Assembly (NCBI GenBank): GCA_947488085.1
Contig: CANKYI010000001.1
Coordinates: 248,001 to 312,000, forward strand
DNA length: 64,000 nt
Reading direction: 5' to 3'
Source: an uncultured Erythrobacter sp.
Lineage (GTDB): Bacteria > Pseudomonadota > Alphaproteobacteria > Sphingomonadales > Sphingomonadaceae
Notes under the pieces: model-generated
Told to the model about the DNA's origin: nothing
Databases searched by the model: none
Seen by the model: only the letters and a program-made list of their open reading frames with translations
Made by a program: the position numbers and the translations under genes
Shown: in pieces, positions 36,123 to 44,957 of the stretch
How positions within the stretch are numbered: the first letter of the stretch is position 1
Layout of the letters: every line of letters starts with the position of its first letter

Positions 36123-36139
36123 TTGGCACGTTGGGTGCA
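36123..36139 (+). promoter_or_regulatory. Sigma-54-type (-24/-12) promoter
   Basis: TTGGCACG-TTGG-GTGCA matches the RpoN consensus YTGGCACG-N4-TTGCW at most positions, including GG and GC 12 bp apart. It points to a start near 36150, about 110 bp before a strong terminator. RpoN use in this strain is supported by the psp promoter and pspF in the same window. Confidence 0.6.
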
Positions 36140-36149
36140 TAGTATACGT

Positions 36150-36258
36150 CGAAGCAAGTGGTCTTCGATATGAGGTGGGCCTTTTTTGGTCTCTGGGTCC
36201 CACCTCCCCGTGCAAAAAAAGCCGCCTCGCTTGGTACAGCGAGGCGGCTCTTTTTTTT
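36150..36258 (+). ncRNA. Putative small RNA with three hairpins
   Basis: No gene lies between the Nudix gene and grxD. Downstream of the sigma-54-like promoter are hairpins TCGAAG/CTTCGA (36149-36154 with 36163-36168), GAGGTGGG/CCCACCTC (36172-36179 with 36199-36206) and the terminator stem at 36221-36248. Together they look like a small RNA. The predicted start lies at the foot of the first stem. Inferred; no homologue recognised. Confidence 0.5.
36221..36258. terminator. Strong Rho-independent terminator
   Basis: Stem GCCGCCTCGCT/AGCGAGGCGGC (36221-36231, 36238-36248), loop TGGTAC, then TCTTTTTTTT. A run of seven As precedes the stem, so it can stop transcription from both sides (the plus-strand RNA and the grxD operon on the minus strand). 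Confidence 0.85.
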
Positions 36259-36299
36259 GGTTTGCGGATCTACCGACGGGCGGGTGGGAAAGACGTTTC

Positions 36300-36632
36300 T
36301 TAGCTCTCGACCTTCGCGACGCCAGAATCGTCCATCAATTGCTTAAGCTCGCCCGCTTCAAACATTTCCATCATAATGTCGCTGCCGCCGACAAATTCGC
36401 CCTTCACATAAAGCTGAGGGATTGTCGGCCAATCTGAGTAGGTTTTGATGCCCTGACGGATTTCCATGTCCTGAAGCACGTCGACGCTTTCATATTGAAC
36501 GCCGCAATGATCGAGGATCGCGACCGCGCGGCTGGAAAAGCCGCATTGCGGAAAGAGCGGGGTGCCTTTCATGAACAGGACAACATCGTTGTCGCCAACC
36601 AGAGTGGAAATGCGTGAGTTCGTATCAGCCAT
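36300..36632 (-). CDS. grxD: Monothiol glutaredoxin Grx4/GrxD
   Basis: 110 aa with the CGFS active site (FPQCGFSSRA) and WPTIPQLYVKGEFVGGSDI. Monothiol glutaredoxins carry Fe-S clusters and act with BolA, whose gene is the upstream neighbour (bolA, DUF1476 and quinone reductase genes precede it). End of the minus-strand operon, stopped by the terminator near 36240. Confidence 0.93.
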   Translation of the reverse strand: MADTNSRISTLVGDNDVVLFMKGTPLFPQCGFSSRAVAILDHCGVQYESVDVLQDMEIRQGIKTYSDWPTIPQLYVKGEFVGGSDIMMEMFEAGELKQLMDDSGVAKVES

Positions 36633-36682
36633 GTTTGGGGCCTTTGATAGTCGAGTGATTGGGTTGCAAGATTTGCTATATG

Positions 36683-36916
36683 TTACGTGGGGACCACGGT
36701 CGTGACTTGCAAGGCATGCAGTTCGCCGCCCATTTTATCGCCGAGCGCGGCATAGACCATTTTGTGCTGTTGCACCCGGTTCTTGCCCACAAATTGTGGT
36801 GCTGTGACGGTTGCAGCCCAATGATCATTGTCGCCGGCCAGATCGGTCAGCTCAATTGTTGCTCCGGGTAGGGCGGCGAGGATCGCAGCTTCGATATCAG
36901 GTCCGGCCATTGGCAT
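36683..36916 (-). CDS. BolA family protein
   Basis: 77 aa BolA/IbaG-like protein with the family core FVGKNRVQQHKMVYAALGDKM, including the conserved histidine (QQHKMVY) that binds a shared Fe-S cluster with a glutaredoxin. Between the DUF1476 gene and grxD; its start lies 4 bp after the DUF1476 stop. Confidence 0.9.
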   Translation of the reverse strand: MPMAGPDIEAAILAALPGATIELTDLAGDNDHWAATVTAPQFVGKNRVQQHKMVYAALGDKMGGELHALQVTTVVPT

Positions 36917-36920
36917 CGGA

Positions 36921-37244
36921 TCAGCTCTCGCTCATCAATTGGCGCTTGGCCTCGACTGTCATTTCCTCAAGTTTTGTGCGGATGTCCGCCTCACTGACAT
37001 TGCTTTCAGCAGCAGTGAGATCACCCAAAAGTTTGCGGATGACATCTTCATCGCCAGCTTCTTCAAAATCGGCCTGCACAACCGCTTTCTTGTAAGCGTC
37101 GGTCTCTTCCTCTGTGAGGTTCATGACGCCAGCAGCCCATTCGCCCAGCAAGCGGTTGCGGCGTGCCGCGACTTTGAAGGCGGTTTCTTCGTCCATGGCG
37201 AACTTGGCTTCTTCGCCGCGTTGACGGTCAGTGAAATCGGTCAT
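36921..37244 (-). CDS. DUF1476 protein, ATP synthase zeta (inhibitor) subunit
   Basis: 107 aa. DUF1476 is the natural inhibitor (zeta subunit) of the F1-ATPase in alphaproteobacteria such as Paracoccus, where its N-terminus blocks hydrolysis. The family start is visible: FTDRQRGEEAKFAMDEETAF, followed by RRNRLLGEWAA. A single small soluble helical protein in a conserved neighbourhood with bolA and grxD. Confidence 0.88.
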   Translation of the reverse strand: MTDFTDRQRGEEAKFAMDEETAFKVAARRNRLLGEWAAGVMNLTEEETDAYKKAVVQADFEEAGDEDVIRKLLGDLTAAESNVSEADIRTKLEEMTVEAKRQLMSES

Positions 37245-37317
37245 TGGTAATCCCTTTAGGCGAAATTTCGCTTTGAAATAGAGCGCTGCGCCGACTCCGG
37301 CAAGCGCAACTTAGCGA

Positions 37318-38313
37318 TCACATCGTGACGACAAGCTTGCCGACTGCTTCGCGATTTTCCAGCTTGGCAATTGCATCGCCTGCGCGTTCCAACGAGAAGG
37401 TTTCGGAGACCAGCGGATCAATCTTACCCTCCTGCATCAGTGAGAACAGCTCTTGCACCTGCGCGACGAATTTTGCCGGTTCGCGCGCTGTGAAGGCACC
37501 CCAAAACACACCGCAAATATCGCAGCTTTTCAGCAAAGTGAGATTGAGCGGCATTTTGGCGATGCCAGCAGGGAAGCCAACCACAAGAAAGCGGCCTTCC
37601 CATGCGATGGAGCGCAATGCGGGTTCGGAATATTGACCACCGACAATATCATAAACGATGTTTGCACCTGTTGGGCCACATGCCGCTTTGAAGGCTCCAG
37701 CCAACTCCTTGGAGGCAGCCTTGTCCATCTCCTCGCGTGGGTAAATTACCACTTCGTCTGCGCCAGCTTTGCGAGCGACTTCGCCTTTCGCTTCGCTAGA
37801 GACAGCAGCAACAACGCGCGCGCCGAATGCCTTTGCGAGTTCAACAGCTGACAAGCCAACGCCGCCCGCTGCGCCAAGGATCAGCACAACATCGCCCGGT
37901 TTGATGTGGCCGCGATCTTTTAGCCCGTGGATCGTGGTGCCGTATGTCATCAACAAAGAGGCTGCTTTTTCAAACGACACATCGCCTGGCACAGGGAACA
38001 TTCGGCCTGCAGGCACAATCGCCTTTTCGCGCAAGCCCCCATTGCCAATACCAGCCATCACCCGGTCACCGACTTTGTAATCATCAACGCCTTCGCCCAC
38101 CGCTTCGACCACGCCGGCCAATTCGCCGCCGGGTGAATAGGGGCGTTCTGGTTTGAACTGATACAGGTCGCGGATCATCAGCGTGTCGGGATAGTTGATC
38201 GCGCATGCCTTTACCGCAACCAGCACTTCGCCTTTGCCCGGAATCGGTGTTTCAACGTCATCCAATGTGAGCGTCTCGGGGCCGCCGACTTCGTGGGTCT
38301 GGATGGCTTTCAT
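37318..38313 (-). CDS. NADPH:quinone oxidoreductase (zinc-independent MDR family)
   Basis: 331 aa. A GroES-like N-terminal domain (LMIRDLYQFKPERPYSPGGE) is followed by a Rossmann motif (VLILGAAGGVGLSAVELAKA). Zinc-ligand cysteines are missing, as in QOR-type enzymes. The frame ends with EAVGKLVVTM. Between leuD and the DUF1476 gene in one direction. Confidence 0.88.
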   Translation of the reverse strand: MKAIQTHEVGGPETLTLDDVETPIPGKGEVLVAVKACAINYPDTLMIRDLYQFKPERPYSPGGELAGVVEAVGEGVDDYKVGDRVMAGIGNGGLREKAIVPAGRMFPVPGDVSFEKAASLLMTYGTTIHGLKDRGHIKPGDVVLILGAAGGVGLSAVELAKAFGARVVAAVSSEAKGEVARKAGADEVVIYPREEMDKAASKELAGAFKAACGPTGANIVYDIVGGQYSEPALRSIAWEGRFLVVGFPAGIAKMPLNLTLLKSCDICGVFWGAFTAREPAKFVAQVQELFSLMQEGKIDPLVSETFSLERAGDAIAKLENREAVGKLVVTM

Positions 38314-38328
38314 GGCGAATTCTCTCCC

Positions 38329-38928
38329 TTAAATATTCGTTCCGGCTGCGACCCAGTCTTGGGCAGCAGCGCGGCGATTTTCGTATGTTCCGATGGCTTC
38401 TTGCCGTTCCAGTGTCAGAGCAACTTCGTCAAGCCCGCCGATCAAGCATTGTTTGCGAAATGGATCGATCTCGAATGCGAAACGGTCCTGAAACGGGGTT
38501 GTCACCGTCTGCGTTTCAAGGTCGACATCGATGTTGTGACCGTCGCGCGCGACCTCCATCAAACGATCAACGGCTTCCTGTGGCAAAACAATCGGAAGGA
38601 TGCCGTTTTTCACCGCGTTGCCAGAGAAAATGTCGGAATAGCTTGGCGCAATCACCGCGCGGATGCCCATGTCCAATATCGCCCATGCGGCGTGCTCCCG
38701 GCTCGACCCGCAGCCAAAATTGTCGCCCGCGATCAGGATTGGCGCATCGGCATAAGCGGGATCATCGAAGACATTGCCCGGCTCTGCACGGATCGTTTCA
38801 AAAGCCCCTTTGCCGAGACCTTCGCGGGTGATGGTTTTTAGCCACTTGGAAGAGATGATGATGTCAGTGTCGATGTTTTTCGCACCAAACGGGATGGCGC
38901 GGCCTGCGACCCTAGAGATTGCGTCCAT
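38329..38928 (-). CDS. leuD: 3-isopropylmalate dehydratase small subunit
   Basis: 199 aa. With LeuC it isomerises 2- to 3-isopropylmalate in leucine synthesis. Swivel-domain signatures are [13 protein letters not shown] and [14 protein letters not shown]. Downstream of leuC but separated from it by the GFA gene and a small membrane protein gene. Confidence 0.94.
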   Translation of the reverse strand: MDAISRVAGRAIPFGAKNIDTDIIISSKWLKTITREGLGKGAFETIRAEPGNVFDDPAYADAPILIAGDNFGCGSSREHAAWAILDMGIRAVIAPSYSDIFSGNAVKNGILPIVLPQEAVDRLMEVARDGHNIDVDLETQTVTTPFQDRFAFEIDPFRKQCLIGGLDEVALTLERQEAIGTYENRRAAAQDWVAAGTNI

Positions 38929-38944
38929 GGTGGTGGGTTATCCT

Positions 38945-39163
38945 TTAGTCGGTTTCTGGCGGTTCGCCTGATGGCGGCGTGTCCGATTGACCTGCGCCAA
39001 TTGCGCTATCCTCGGGCTTTTTCCGGAAGCGTTTGCCAGCATAGAGCAGCGCGGCTGCCACAGCCGCAGACCCGATAGTCGCCGCAGCACCGATGGCAGC
39101 GTTGCGGCCAGTGTTGGACTTGGCTTTTTCTTCGGGGGTGTCTTTGGGGGTTTTGTCAGTCAT
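38945..39163 (-). CDS. Small single-span membrane protein
   Basis: 72 aa. A charged N-terminus is followed by one hydrophobic segment (AAIGAAATIGSAAVAAALLYA), a basic KRFRKK stop-transfer stretch and an acidic, Pro-rich tail. Not recognised. Between the GFA gene and leuD in the same direction. Confidence 0.6.
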   Translation of the reverse strand: MTDKTPKDTPEEKAKSNTGRNAAIGAAATIGSAAVAAALLYAGKRFRKKPEDSAIGAGQSDTPPSGEPPETD

Positions 39164-39209
39164 ATTCTTCTCTTGCGGAGTGATTGCGGGGTTTGCAAGT
39201 TTGCTGAGG

Positions 39210-39617
39210 TCAAAGGAACACTTCGTGGCCTATTTTGCCGACAGGGCGTCTGTGTTTAGGTTCGGTTTCGCCGAACCAATTGCGACCATCCAGAGTGCGT
39301 GCTTCGATTCCTTCTAGTTCGTTCGGTTCAAATAGACGCATATTGACGCCCATCCGATCTCCATCGAAATTTTCGGTCAGAATCCAATGGGTGGTTGTAC
39401 CGCAGTCTGCACAAAACTGAATTTCAACCGCTGGTTCCGGATAATCCTTGCGCCGATAGCCTGTGGTGGATCCTTCGATGCTCACCTCTGGTGACGTGAA
39501 GTAGCCCCAGGCTCCGCCAGATTTTAGGCACAATGAGCAATCGCACAAATTGATGTATTCAGGAGCAGATTTGATCGCGACCGCGACACGGCCACAATGG
39601 CAGTGACCGATCATCAA
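39210..39617 (-). CDS. GFA family zinc protein
   Basis: 135 aa of the glutathione-dependent formaldehyde-activating/CENP-V family. Zinc-binding cysteines are in [19 protein letters not shown] and [11 protein letters not shown]. The reaction in this subgroup is unknown. Its start overlaps the leuC stop by 4 nt, so the two are translated together. Confidence 0.88.
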   Translation of the reverse strand: MMIGHCHCGRVAVAIKSAPEYINLCDCSLCLKSGGAWGYFTSPEVSIEGSTTGYRRKDYPEPAVEIQFCADCGTTTHWILTENFDGDRMGVNMRLFEPNELEGIEARTLDGRNWFGETEPKHRRPVGKIGHEVFL

Positions 39618-41044
39618 TTGAGTTCGCGCACATCGGTCAAACGCCCTGTCACAGCCGCCGCCGCCGCCATGGCTGGTGATAACAGGTGTGTGCGTGCACC
39701 GGGTCCCTGACGACCTACAAAATTTCGGTTGGAGGTTGACGCACAGCGTTCATTGGCCGGAATTTTGTCGGGGTTCATGCCCAGACAGGCCGAACATCCG
39801 GGCTCGCGCCATTCAAACCCCGCATCGAGAAATATGCGGTCGAGCCCCTCTTCTTCAGCCTGTCGTTTGACGAGGCCGGAGCCGGGGACAACGATAGCCC
39901 AGCGAACATTGTCTGCCTTGCTACGACCTTTCAGGACGGCGGCGGCTGCGCGCAGGTCTTCGATGCGGCTGTTGGTGCAACTGCCGATAAAGATGTTCTC
40001 GACCGCCACGTCTTTCATCGCGGTGCCGGGCGTGAGGCCCATATAGTCAAGGCTCTTAGCAGCGGCCTCGCGTTTGCCCTCATCGGCAAAGCTCTCTGGC
40101 GCAGGTACATGGCCGCTGATGGGCACAACATCTTCGGGGCTGGTTCCCCAAGTGACGGTCGGTGCGATAGTGGCTGCGTCGATCACGACGCTGGTGTCGA
40201 ATTCAGCACCCGGATCGGTGTGCAGCGTCTTCCAATAGGCGAGGGCGCGATCCCATGCCTCACCTTTTGGCGCCATAGGGCGACCTTTGAGATAGGCAAA
40301 GGTGGTTTCATCCGGCGCGATCAGTCCCGCGCGCGCGCCCGCTTCGATGCTCATATTGCACACGGTGAGGCGCTGTTCGACGCTCATCTGCTCAAACACA
40401 GCGCCGCGATATTCGATCACGTGGCCGGTGCCGCCCGCTGCTCCAATCTCTCCGATAATATGGAGGATAAGATCTTTCGCAGTCACGCCAGGGCCGGGCA
40501 AGCCTTCAACACGCACTTCCATCGCCTTTGAGCGTTGAAGCAGCAATGTCTGTGTCGCGAGCACGTGCTCAACTTCACTTGTACCGATCCCGAATGCGAG
40601 CGCACCCAGACCTCCGTGACACGCTGTGTGCGAATCGCCGCAGACGATTGTCGTGCCCGGCAAAGAGAAGCCCTGTTCCGGGCCGACAACGTGGACAATA
40701 CCCTGTTCCGCATCGGCATCCCCTATGTAGCGGATGCCGAATTCGGGTGCATTCATCTCCAATGCGGCCAGCTGAGCTGCGCTTTGAGGGTCATCGATAG
40801 GGATCTTGCCGCCTGTTGCATTGCGCCGCGCAGTTGTCGGCAGATTGTGATCAGGCACCGCCAAAGTCAGCTCTGGACGGCGCACTGTACGGCCAGAAAG
40901 GCGCAATGCTTCAAAGGCTTGAGGGCTTGTTACCTCATGCACCAGATGGCGGTCGATGTAGACAAGCGCGGTCCCATCATCGCGGGTTTCGACGACATGA
41001 TCGTCCCAGATTTTCTCGTAAAGTGTGCGCGGACGGCTGGCCAT
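39614..41044 (-). CDS. leuC: 3-isopropylmalate dehydratase large subunit
   Basis: 476 aa from ATG 41044, the family length. The frame is open another 26 codons upstream, but [18 protein letters not shown] is the known family start. The Fe-S cysteines are in [13 protein letters not shown] and [11 protein letters not shown], and the aconitase pattern [13 protein letters not shown] is present. First gene of the leuC-GFA-leuD cluster. Confidence 0.95.
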   Translation of the reverse strand: MASRPRTLYEKIWDDHVVETRDDGTALVYIDRHLVHEVTSPQAFEALRLSGRTVRRPELTLAVPDHNLPTTARRNATGGKIPIDDPQSAAQLAALEMNAPEFGIRYIGDADAEQGIVHVVGPEQGFSLPGTTIVCGDSHTACHGGLGALAFGIGTSEVEHVLATQTLLLQRSKAMEVRVEGLPGPGVTAKDLILHIIGEIGAAGGTGHVIEYRGAVFEQMSVEQRLTVCNMSIEAGARAGLIAPDETTFAYLKGRPMAPKGEAWDRALAYWKTLHTDPGAEFDTSVVIDAATIAPTVTWGTSPEDVVPISGHVPAPESFADEGKREAAAKSLDYMGLTPGTAMKDVAVENIFIGSCTNSRIEDLRAAAAVLKGRSKADNVRWAIVVPGSGLVKRQAEEEGLDRIFLDAGFEWREPGCSACLGMNPDKIPANERCASTSNRNFVGRQGPGARTHLLSPAMAAAAAVTGRLTDVRELN

Positions 41045-41167
41045 TGTGGTCTCTTTCAAAGTGTTGATCATGCGATTAGCGGCAGCGATGCCACAGTGGC
41101 AAGATACTGATCCATTCTCCACCTATTGGTCATGGATTTGTAACCCGACCTGCGCTAACTAACATTT

Positions 41168-41569
41168 ATGTCAGCAACGCCCTTCAGCCATCCCATTATC
41201 GTTTCACCCGAAGACATCGATTTCATGGGGCACGTCAACAATGCGCGCTATTTGAATTGGGTGCAGGATGCGGTGCTGGCGCATTGGAACAAGATTGCGC
41301 CTGCTGAAGATGTGGCGAGCAAGGCGTGGGTCGCGCTTAAACATGAGATCACCTATCGCAAACCCGCTTTCCTTGAAGATGACGTGATCGCGCAGACTGT
41401 GCTGGAACGGTATAACGGCGCGCGCGCATTCTACCGCACGGTTATCCGGCGGGGAGAGGACGTGCTGGCGGAGGTGCAATCGAGCTGGTGCTGTATCGAT
41501 GTTGAGACTTTACGCCCGGCGCGCATCGGTGAGCATTTGCGTGAGTTCTTCTTCACAGATAGCGATTAA
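41168..41569 (+). CDS. Acyl-CoA thioesterase (hotdog fold, 4HBT type)
   Basis: 133 aa hotdog protein with the 4-hydroxybenzoyl-CoA thioesterase motif DIDFMGHVNNARYLNW near residue 20. Substrate unknown. Divergent from leuC and followed by crtW 63 bp downstream. Confidence 0.85.
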   Translation: MSATPFSHPIIVSPEDIDFMGHVNNARYLNWVQDAVLAHWNKIAPAEDVASKAWVALKHEITYRKPAFLEDDVIAQTVLERYNGARAFYRTVIRRGEDVLAEVQSSWCCIDVETLRPARIGEHLREFFFTDSD

Positions 41570-41632
41570 GGCCCTGCGATCCGTATGCCAACTCGCTTTG
41601 CGTCTAGAGATTGGCACTCTATACGCACCTAC

Positions 41633-42451
41633 ATGACGACTTCGAGCGTATCTCCAACTATGACAGAACGCAGCTTCACGCTTCCGGACCGCACAATGCA
41701 GAGCGTGATCGGACTTAGCTTGGCGGCATTGGTCGCTGGCGGCTGGTTGGCGATCCACGCATATGCGGTGTTCGTGTTTGAGCTGAGCTGGAGCAATTGG
41801 CCCATCGCAGTGGGTATGGCGCTGGTTCAATGCTGGTTGTCGGTGGGTGTGTTTATCATTTGCCACGATGCGATGCACGGCACGCTGACCCCGGGCAATC
41901 AGCGGTTGAGCGCTGGGATCGCGACAGTGCTCTTGTTCTTCTATGCCGGGTTCCAGTGGCGCATACTGCGCGATGCCCATCATACGCATCACAAGCTGTC
42001 CGGCCGTGCTGGTGATCCTGACTTTGACGAGCACAATCCATCGCATTTCCTCAAGTGGTACGGAACGTTCTTCAAACGCTATTTCGGCTGGCAATCGCTG
42101 TTGTTCGTGCATGCAGTAGTGGGCGTTTACTGGTTGGTGCTGGACATCCCGATGCTCCAGATCGTGCTGCTTTATGGAGCGCCTGCGCTGCTATCCTCGT
42201 TTCAACTGTTCTACTTTGGAACCTATCGCCCGCATCACCATGCGGCAGATGCGACCTTTGCTGATAGCCACAATGCGCGCTCTGAAGCGTTTGGCACCTT
42301 AGTTAGCCTCGCCACATGCTTTCACTTCGGCTATCATCTGGAGCATCACAGACGTCCCGATGTCCCCTGGTGGGCCTTACCCCGCGCCCGCGCAGCTGGG
42401 GTTGCCACAGATGGCGTTGCGGACCGTAGCGGAGAGGAGTGTGCCGCATGA
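41633..42451 (+). CDS. crtW: Beta-carotene ketolase CrtW
   Basis: 272 aa from ATG 41633; an upstream start at 41585 gives non-family residues, and ATG 41660 is possible. A di-iron membrane oxygenase that adds the 4-keto group to beta-carotene or its hydroxy-forms. Histidine boxes: HDAMH (78-82), HHTHH (116-120) and HLEHH (235-239), with membrane spans between. The stop overlaps the crtZ start by 4 nt. Confidence 0.92.
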   Translation: MTTSSVSPTMTERSFTLPDRTMQSVIGLSLAALVAGGWLAIHAYAVFVFELSWSNWPIAVGMALVQCWLSVGVFIICHDAMHGTLTPGNQRLSAGIATVLLFFYAGFQWRILRDAHHTHHKLSGRAGDPDFDEHNPSHFLKWYGTFFKRYFGWQSLLFVHAVVGVYWLVLDIPMLQIVLLYGAPALLSSFQLFYFGTYRPHHHAADATFADSHNARSEAFGTLVSLATCFHFGYHLEHHRRPDVPWWALPRARAAGVATDGVADRSGEECAA

Positions 42452-42948
42452 CATGGCTGGAGTGCATTGCCGTTACGCTGGCGGCGCTGATCGGCATGGA
42501 GTTGTTCGCATGGGTAGCACATAAGTACATCATGCATGGATGGGGCTGGGGCTGGCACCGCGACCATCACGAACCACACGACAACACCTTTGAGCGCAAC
42601 GATCTGTTCGCGGTCGTGTTCGGCACGATCAACGCGGCTATGTACATCCTCGGGTCGCTCTATTGGGAGATGCTGTGGTGGGCGGCATTGGGCGTCAATC
42701 TCTACGGCGTGGTCTATGCCATCATCCACGATGGTTTAGTGCACCAACGCTTCTTTCGCTTCGTTCCCAAGAGCGGCTACGCCAAGCGACTGGTTCAAGC
42801 GCATAAGCTCCACCATGCGACAATTGGCAAGGAAGGCGGTGTCAGCTTTGGCTTTGTCTTCGCACGCGACCCGGTCAAGCTTAAGGCGGAGCTGCGCGAG
42901 CAGGCCCGATCAGGATCTGCCAAAGTGCGCGAGAGCGCTAGCGCGTAA
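42448..42948 (+). CDS. crtZ: Beta-carotene 3-hydroxylase CrtZ
   Basis: 166 aa membrane di-iron hydroxylase acting on beta-ionone rings. Histidine clusters HKYIMHG, HRDHH, HDGLVHQRF and HKLHH are all present. Coupled to crtW by ATGA. Together they can give astaxanthin- or erythroxanthin-type xanthophylls, as known in Erythrobacter; the product here is inferred. Confidence 0.93.
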   Translation: MTWLECIAVTLAALIGMELFAWVAHKYIMHGWGWGWHRDHHEPHDNTFERNDLFAVVFGTINAAMYILGSLYWEMLWWAALGVNLYGVVYAIIHDGLVHQRFFRFVPKSGYAKRLVQAHKLHHATIGKEGGVSFGFVFARDPVKLKAELREQARSGSAKVRESASA

Positions 42949-42979
42949 CGGGTAACGGCGCGGGGACGTTGGGGGTTTC

Positions 42980-43378
42980 GTGACAACTGAGTGCAGCGAC
43001 CTGACGGGCCGTTGGGACGGCACGTTTGGCTATCCTGATGTGCCAGAAGCTGGGCCGATCACGCCCTTTCTTGCCCAAGTCACTGATCAAGGTGGCGTTA
43101 TCAATGGCACCGTAATGGAACCCAATGAGTGGCACCCCGGCACTGCCCATTCCGTCATCATGGGTCAGCGCATCGGGCGCGCGGTCCACTTCGCCAAGGA
43201 CTATCAAGGGGCAGGGGAGGAGTATCACGAGACGGTTCTCTATTACGGCACTCTGAGCACTGACGGCCAGACGATCACGGGCGAATGGCAAATCGGCCAT
43301 TGGCGTGGCCCGTTTGAGATGACCCGCGAGCTGTCCGTCGAACCGCAGGCCGTCGAGGCGCTCGAAGCGGCTGTGTAG
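42980..43378 (+). CDS. Small lipocalin-like protein, first of a tandem pair
   Basis: 132 aa, start GTG 42980 behind a G-rich stretch. Not recognised beyond a beta-rich pattern: LTGRWDGTFGY, then PFLAQVTDQGGVINGTVMEP, FAKDYQG, YYGTLSTDGQTITGEW and GPFEMT. The same pattern recurs in the gene starting at 43778. No signal peptide, so probably cytoplasmic. Same direction as crtZ, 31 bp downstream. Confidence 0.7.
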   Translation: MTTECSDLTGRWDGTFGYPDVPEAGPITPFLAQVTDQGGVINGTVMEPNEWHPGTAHSVIMGQRIGRAVHFAKDYQGAGEEYHETVLYYGTLSTDGQTITGEWQIGHWRGPFEMTRELSVEPQAVEALEAAV

Positions 43379-43507
43379 ACGCGGGTGCGTTTGCGCAGTG
43401 TGGACCACGTAAGGGGGCTCTTTGCAAATAATAGCCAAGCTGAGAAATCGCGAAAAAATCGCTATTCCCTAAAGCCTTACGCGTTGCCAAGGCCCAAACG
43501 CTGCGAT

Positions 43508-43726
43508 TTAAGTGTCAACTTTCAAATTGGCTGAAATCAAGCGCAGCCATCGCCCGATAGGTGCACGCAATTCTCGGTGCGTGGATAAACGAATTTCAAA
43601 GAGCCATCCGCTTGATAGCGCCCAGTCTTTCAGTAGGAAAATCTGCGTGGTCCCGATGGTCACTTGGGCTGGCGCCATGGTTGTCCCCTCTACCGGCACA
43701 GCTGCGGATTGATCCATTTGTATCAT
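43508..43726 (-). CDS. Doubtful 72-aa ORF in the gap between the tandem paralogues
   Basis: The only sizable frame in the 400-bp gap 43379-43777. No ribosome-binding site, family-like sequence or neighbour supports it. The rest of the gap shows no terminator or operator that I can support. Confidence 0.2.
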   Translation of the reverse strand: MIQMDQSAAVPVEGTTMAPAQVTIGTTQIFLLKDWALSSGWLFEIRLSTHRELRAPIGRWLRLISANLKVDT

Positions 43727-43777
43727 CGGCCTAAACCGCGCGCTTCCGACGCAACTCTCGCAAGAAAAGGCTCAAAA

Positions 43778-44128
43778 ATGGTGCAAGCCAGTGATCTGAA
43801 CGGTCTTTGGACTGGGCAATTCAGCTATTTCGCTTCCGAGGACCTTGGGCAATGGCCGTTCAAGGCACGACTTGTCGGCAAAGAGGGCCGTCTCAGTGGC
43901 CTCGTAATTGAACCGCATGTCCATGGTAACGGCGAAGTGAAAGCCGATCTTGAGGGGACGATTGAGGGATCAAAGGTCAGCTTCGTCAAACGCTATCAAA
44001 GCACATCGAATGATTACACTCGACCGGTCAGCTACGAAGGGCAAGTCAGTGAGGATGGTAAAACTATCGCTGGCACCTGGACCCATTCCGATAGCAGCGG
44101 TCCGTTTGAAATGACGTTTGGCAAATAA
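43778..44128 (+). CDS. Small lipocalin-like protein, second of a tandem pair
   Basis: 116 aa from ATG 43778 (AAAGG upstream). It shares with the gene at 42980 the order LNGLWTGQFSY, PFKARLVGKEGRLSGLVIEP, VSFVKRYQS, YEGQVSEDGKTIAGTW and GPFEMT. The two are clearly paralogues. No signal peptide or catalytic motif. The function is unknown; lipid or small-ligand binding is only a guess from the beta-rich pattern. Confidence 0.72.
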   Translation: MVQASDLNGLWTGQFSYFASEDLGQWPFKARLVGKEGRLSGLVIEPHVHGNGEVKADLEGTIEGSKVSFVKRYQSTSNDYTRPVSYEGQVSEDGKTIAGTWTHSDSSGPFEMTFGK

Positions 44129-44151
44129 GAACCGCAAGGCTCTGCTGCGCC

Positions 44152-44499
44152 TTACTCCGCCCGCGTTACGATCCAGCCGCCGACTACAATTGTCACACCG
44201 ACCGATATCCACACCCATGGGAAGCCCAAAGTTGCCCATGTGAAGGCGATGCCAGCGAACAACGTCACCAACGCACCCACCTTTGCTCGGCGCGAGATAG
44301 CTTTGCGCTCACGCCAATCGGCGATTTGCGGACCCCATGTGGGATGATCGAGGATTTTTTGCTCCCATTCGGGATTGCTGCGCGCAAAGCAGAACACCGC
44401 CAGCAATAGGAACGGGACGGTCGGCAGCAATGGCAAGACTGCGCCAATCGCGCCAAGCCCAACGCACAGCATGCCAGCGGCGAAATAGAGCCGCCGCAT
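44152..44499 (-). CDS. DUF454 (YbaN-like) membrane protein
   Basis: 115 aa. Family pattern: GLGAIGAVLPLLPTVPFLLLA followed by CFARSNPEWEQKILDHPTWGP, then two C-terminal spans. Inner-membrane protein of unknown role. Immediately downstream of the sufE-like gene (6 bp). Confidence 0.85.
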   Translation of the reverse strand: MRRLYFAAGMLCVGLGAIGAVLPLLPTVPFLLLAVFCFARSNPEWEQKILDHPTWGPQIADWRERKAISRRAKVGALVTLFAGIAFTWATLGFPWVWISVGVTIVVGGWIVTRAE

Positions 44500-44505
44500 C
44501 AGAGC

Positions 44506-44913
44506 TCAGGCCGCTGCTAATCTGGCGGCGTGCTCTTTCACCAATGCGATCATATTGGGCACGCCCTGTGTCCGGTTGCTCGACAATTGGCTTTTAAGGT
44601 CAAACGGATCGAGCGCAGCGGTGACATCCATTTCGGCTACTTCGCGGGCTGGGCGGTCCTGCACTGCGGCAATGACCAATGCGACAATCCCCTTTGTGAT
44701 GGCCGCGTTGCTATCTGCTAGAAAGTGGAGCTTATCTGTGTCTTCGGTTGGATAGACCCAAACCGATGCTGAACATCCGCGCACCAATGTTGCATCGGTT
44801 TTCAACGCGGCTGGCATCTCGTCCAATTCGCGTCCTAACTCGATCAATAAGCGATACCGCTCATCGCCTTCGAGAAAGTCGTATTCTTCCAAAATGTCAT
44901 CGAGGCTTCGCAT
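44506..44913 (-). CDS. sufE: SufE family sulfur acceptor protein
   Basis: 135 aa. SufE takes sulfane sulfur from a SufS-type cysteine desulfurase for Fe-S cluster assembly. The cysteine acceptor is in VRGCSASVWV and DDILEEYDFLEGDERYRLL is the family start. Separated from the psp operon by 60 bp containing a stable hairpin, so probably a separate transcript. Confidence 0.9.
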   Translation of the reverse strand: MRSLDDILEEYDFLEGDERYRLLIELGRELDEMPAALKTDATLVRGCSASVWVYPTEDTDKLHFLADSNAAITKGIVALVIAAVQDRPAREVAEMDVTAALDPFDLKSQLSSNRTQGVPNMIALVKEHAARLAAA

Positions 44914-44957
44914 GGTGCGCGATGTAGGGGGCGCACCGTGAAAGGGGAAGGGGAAAG

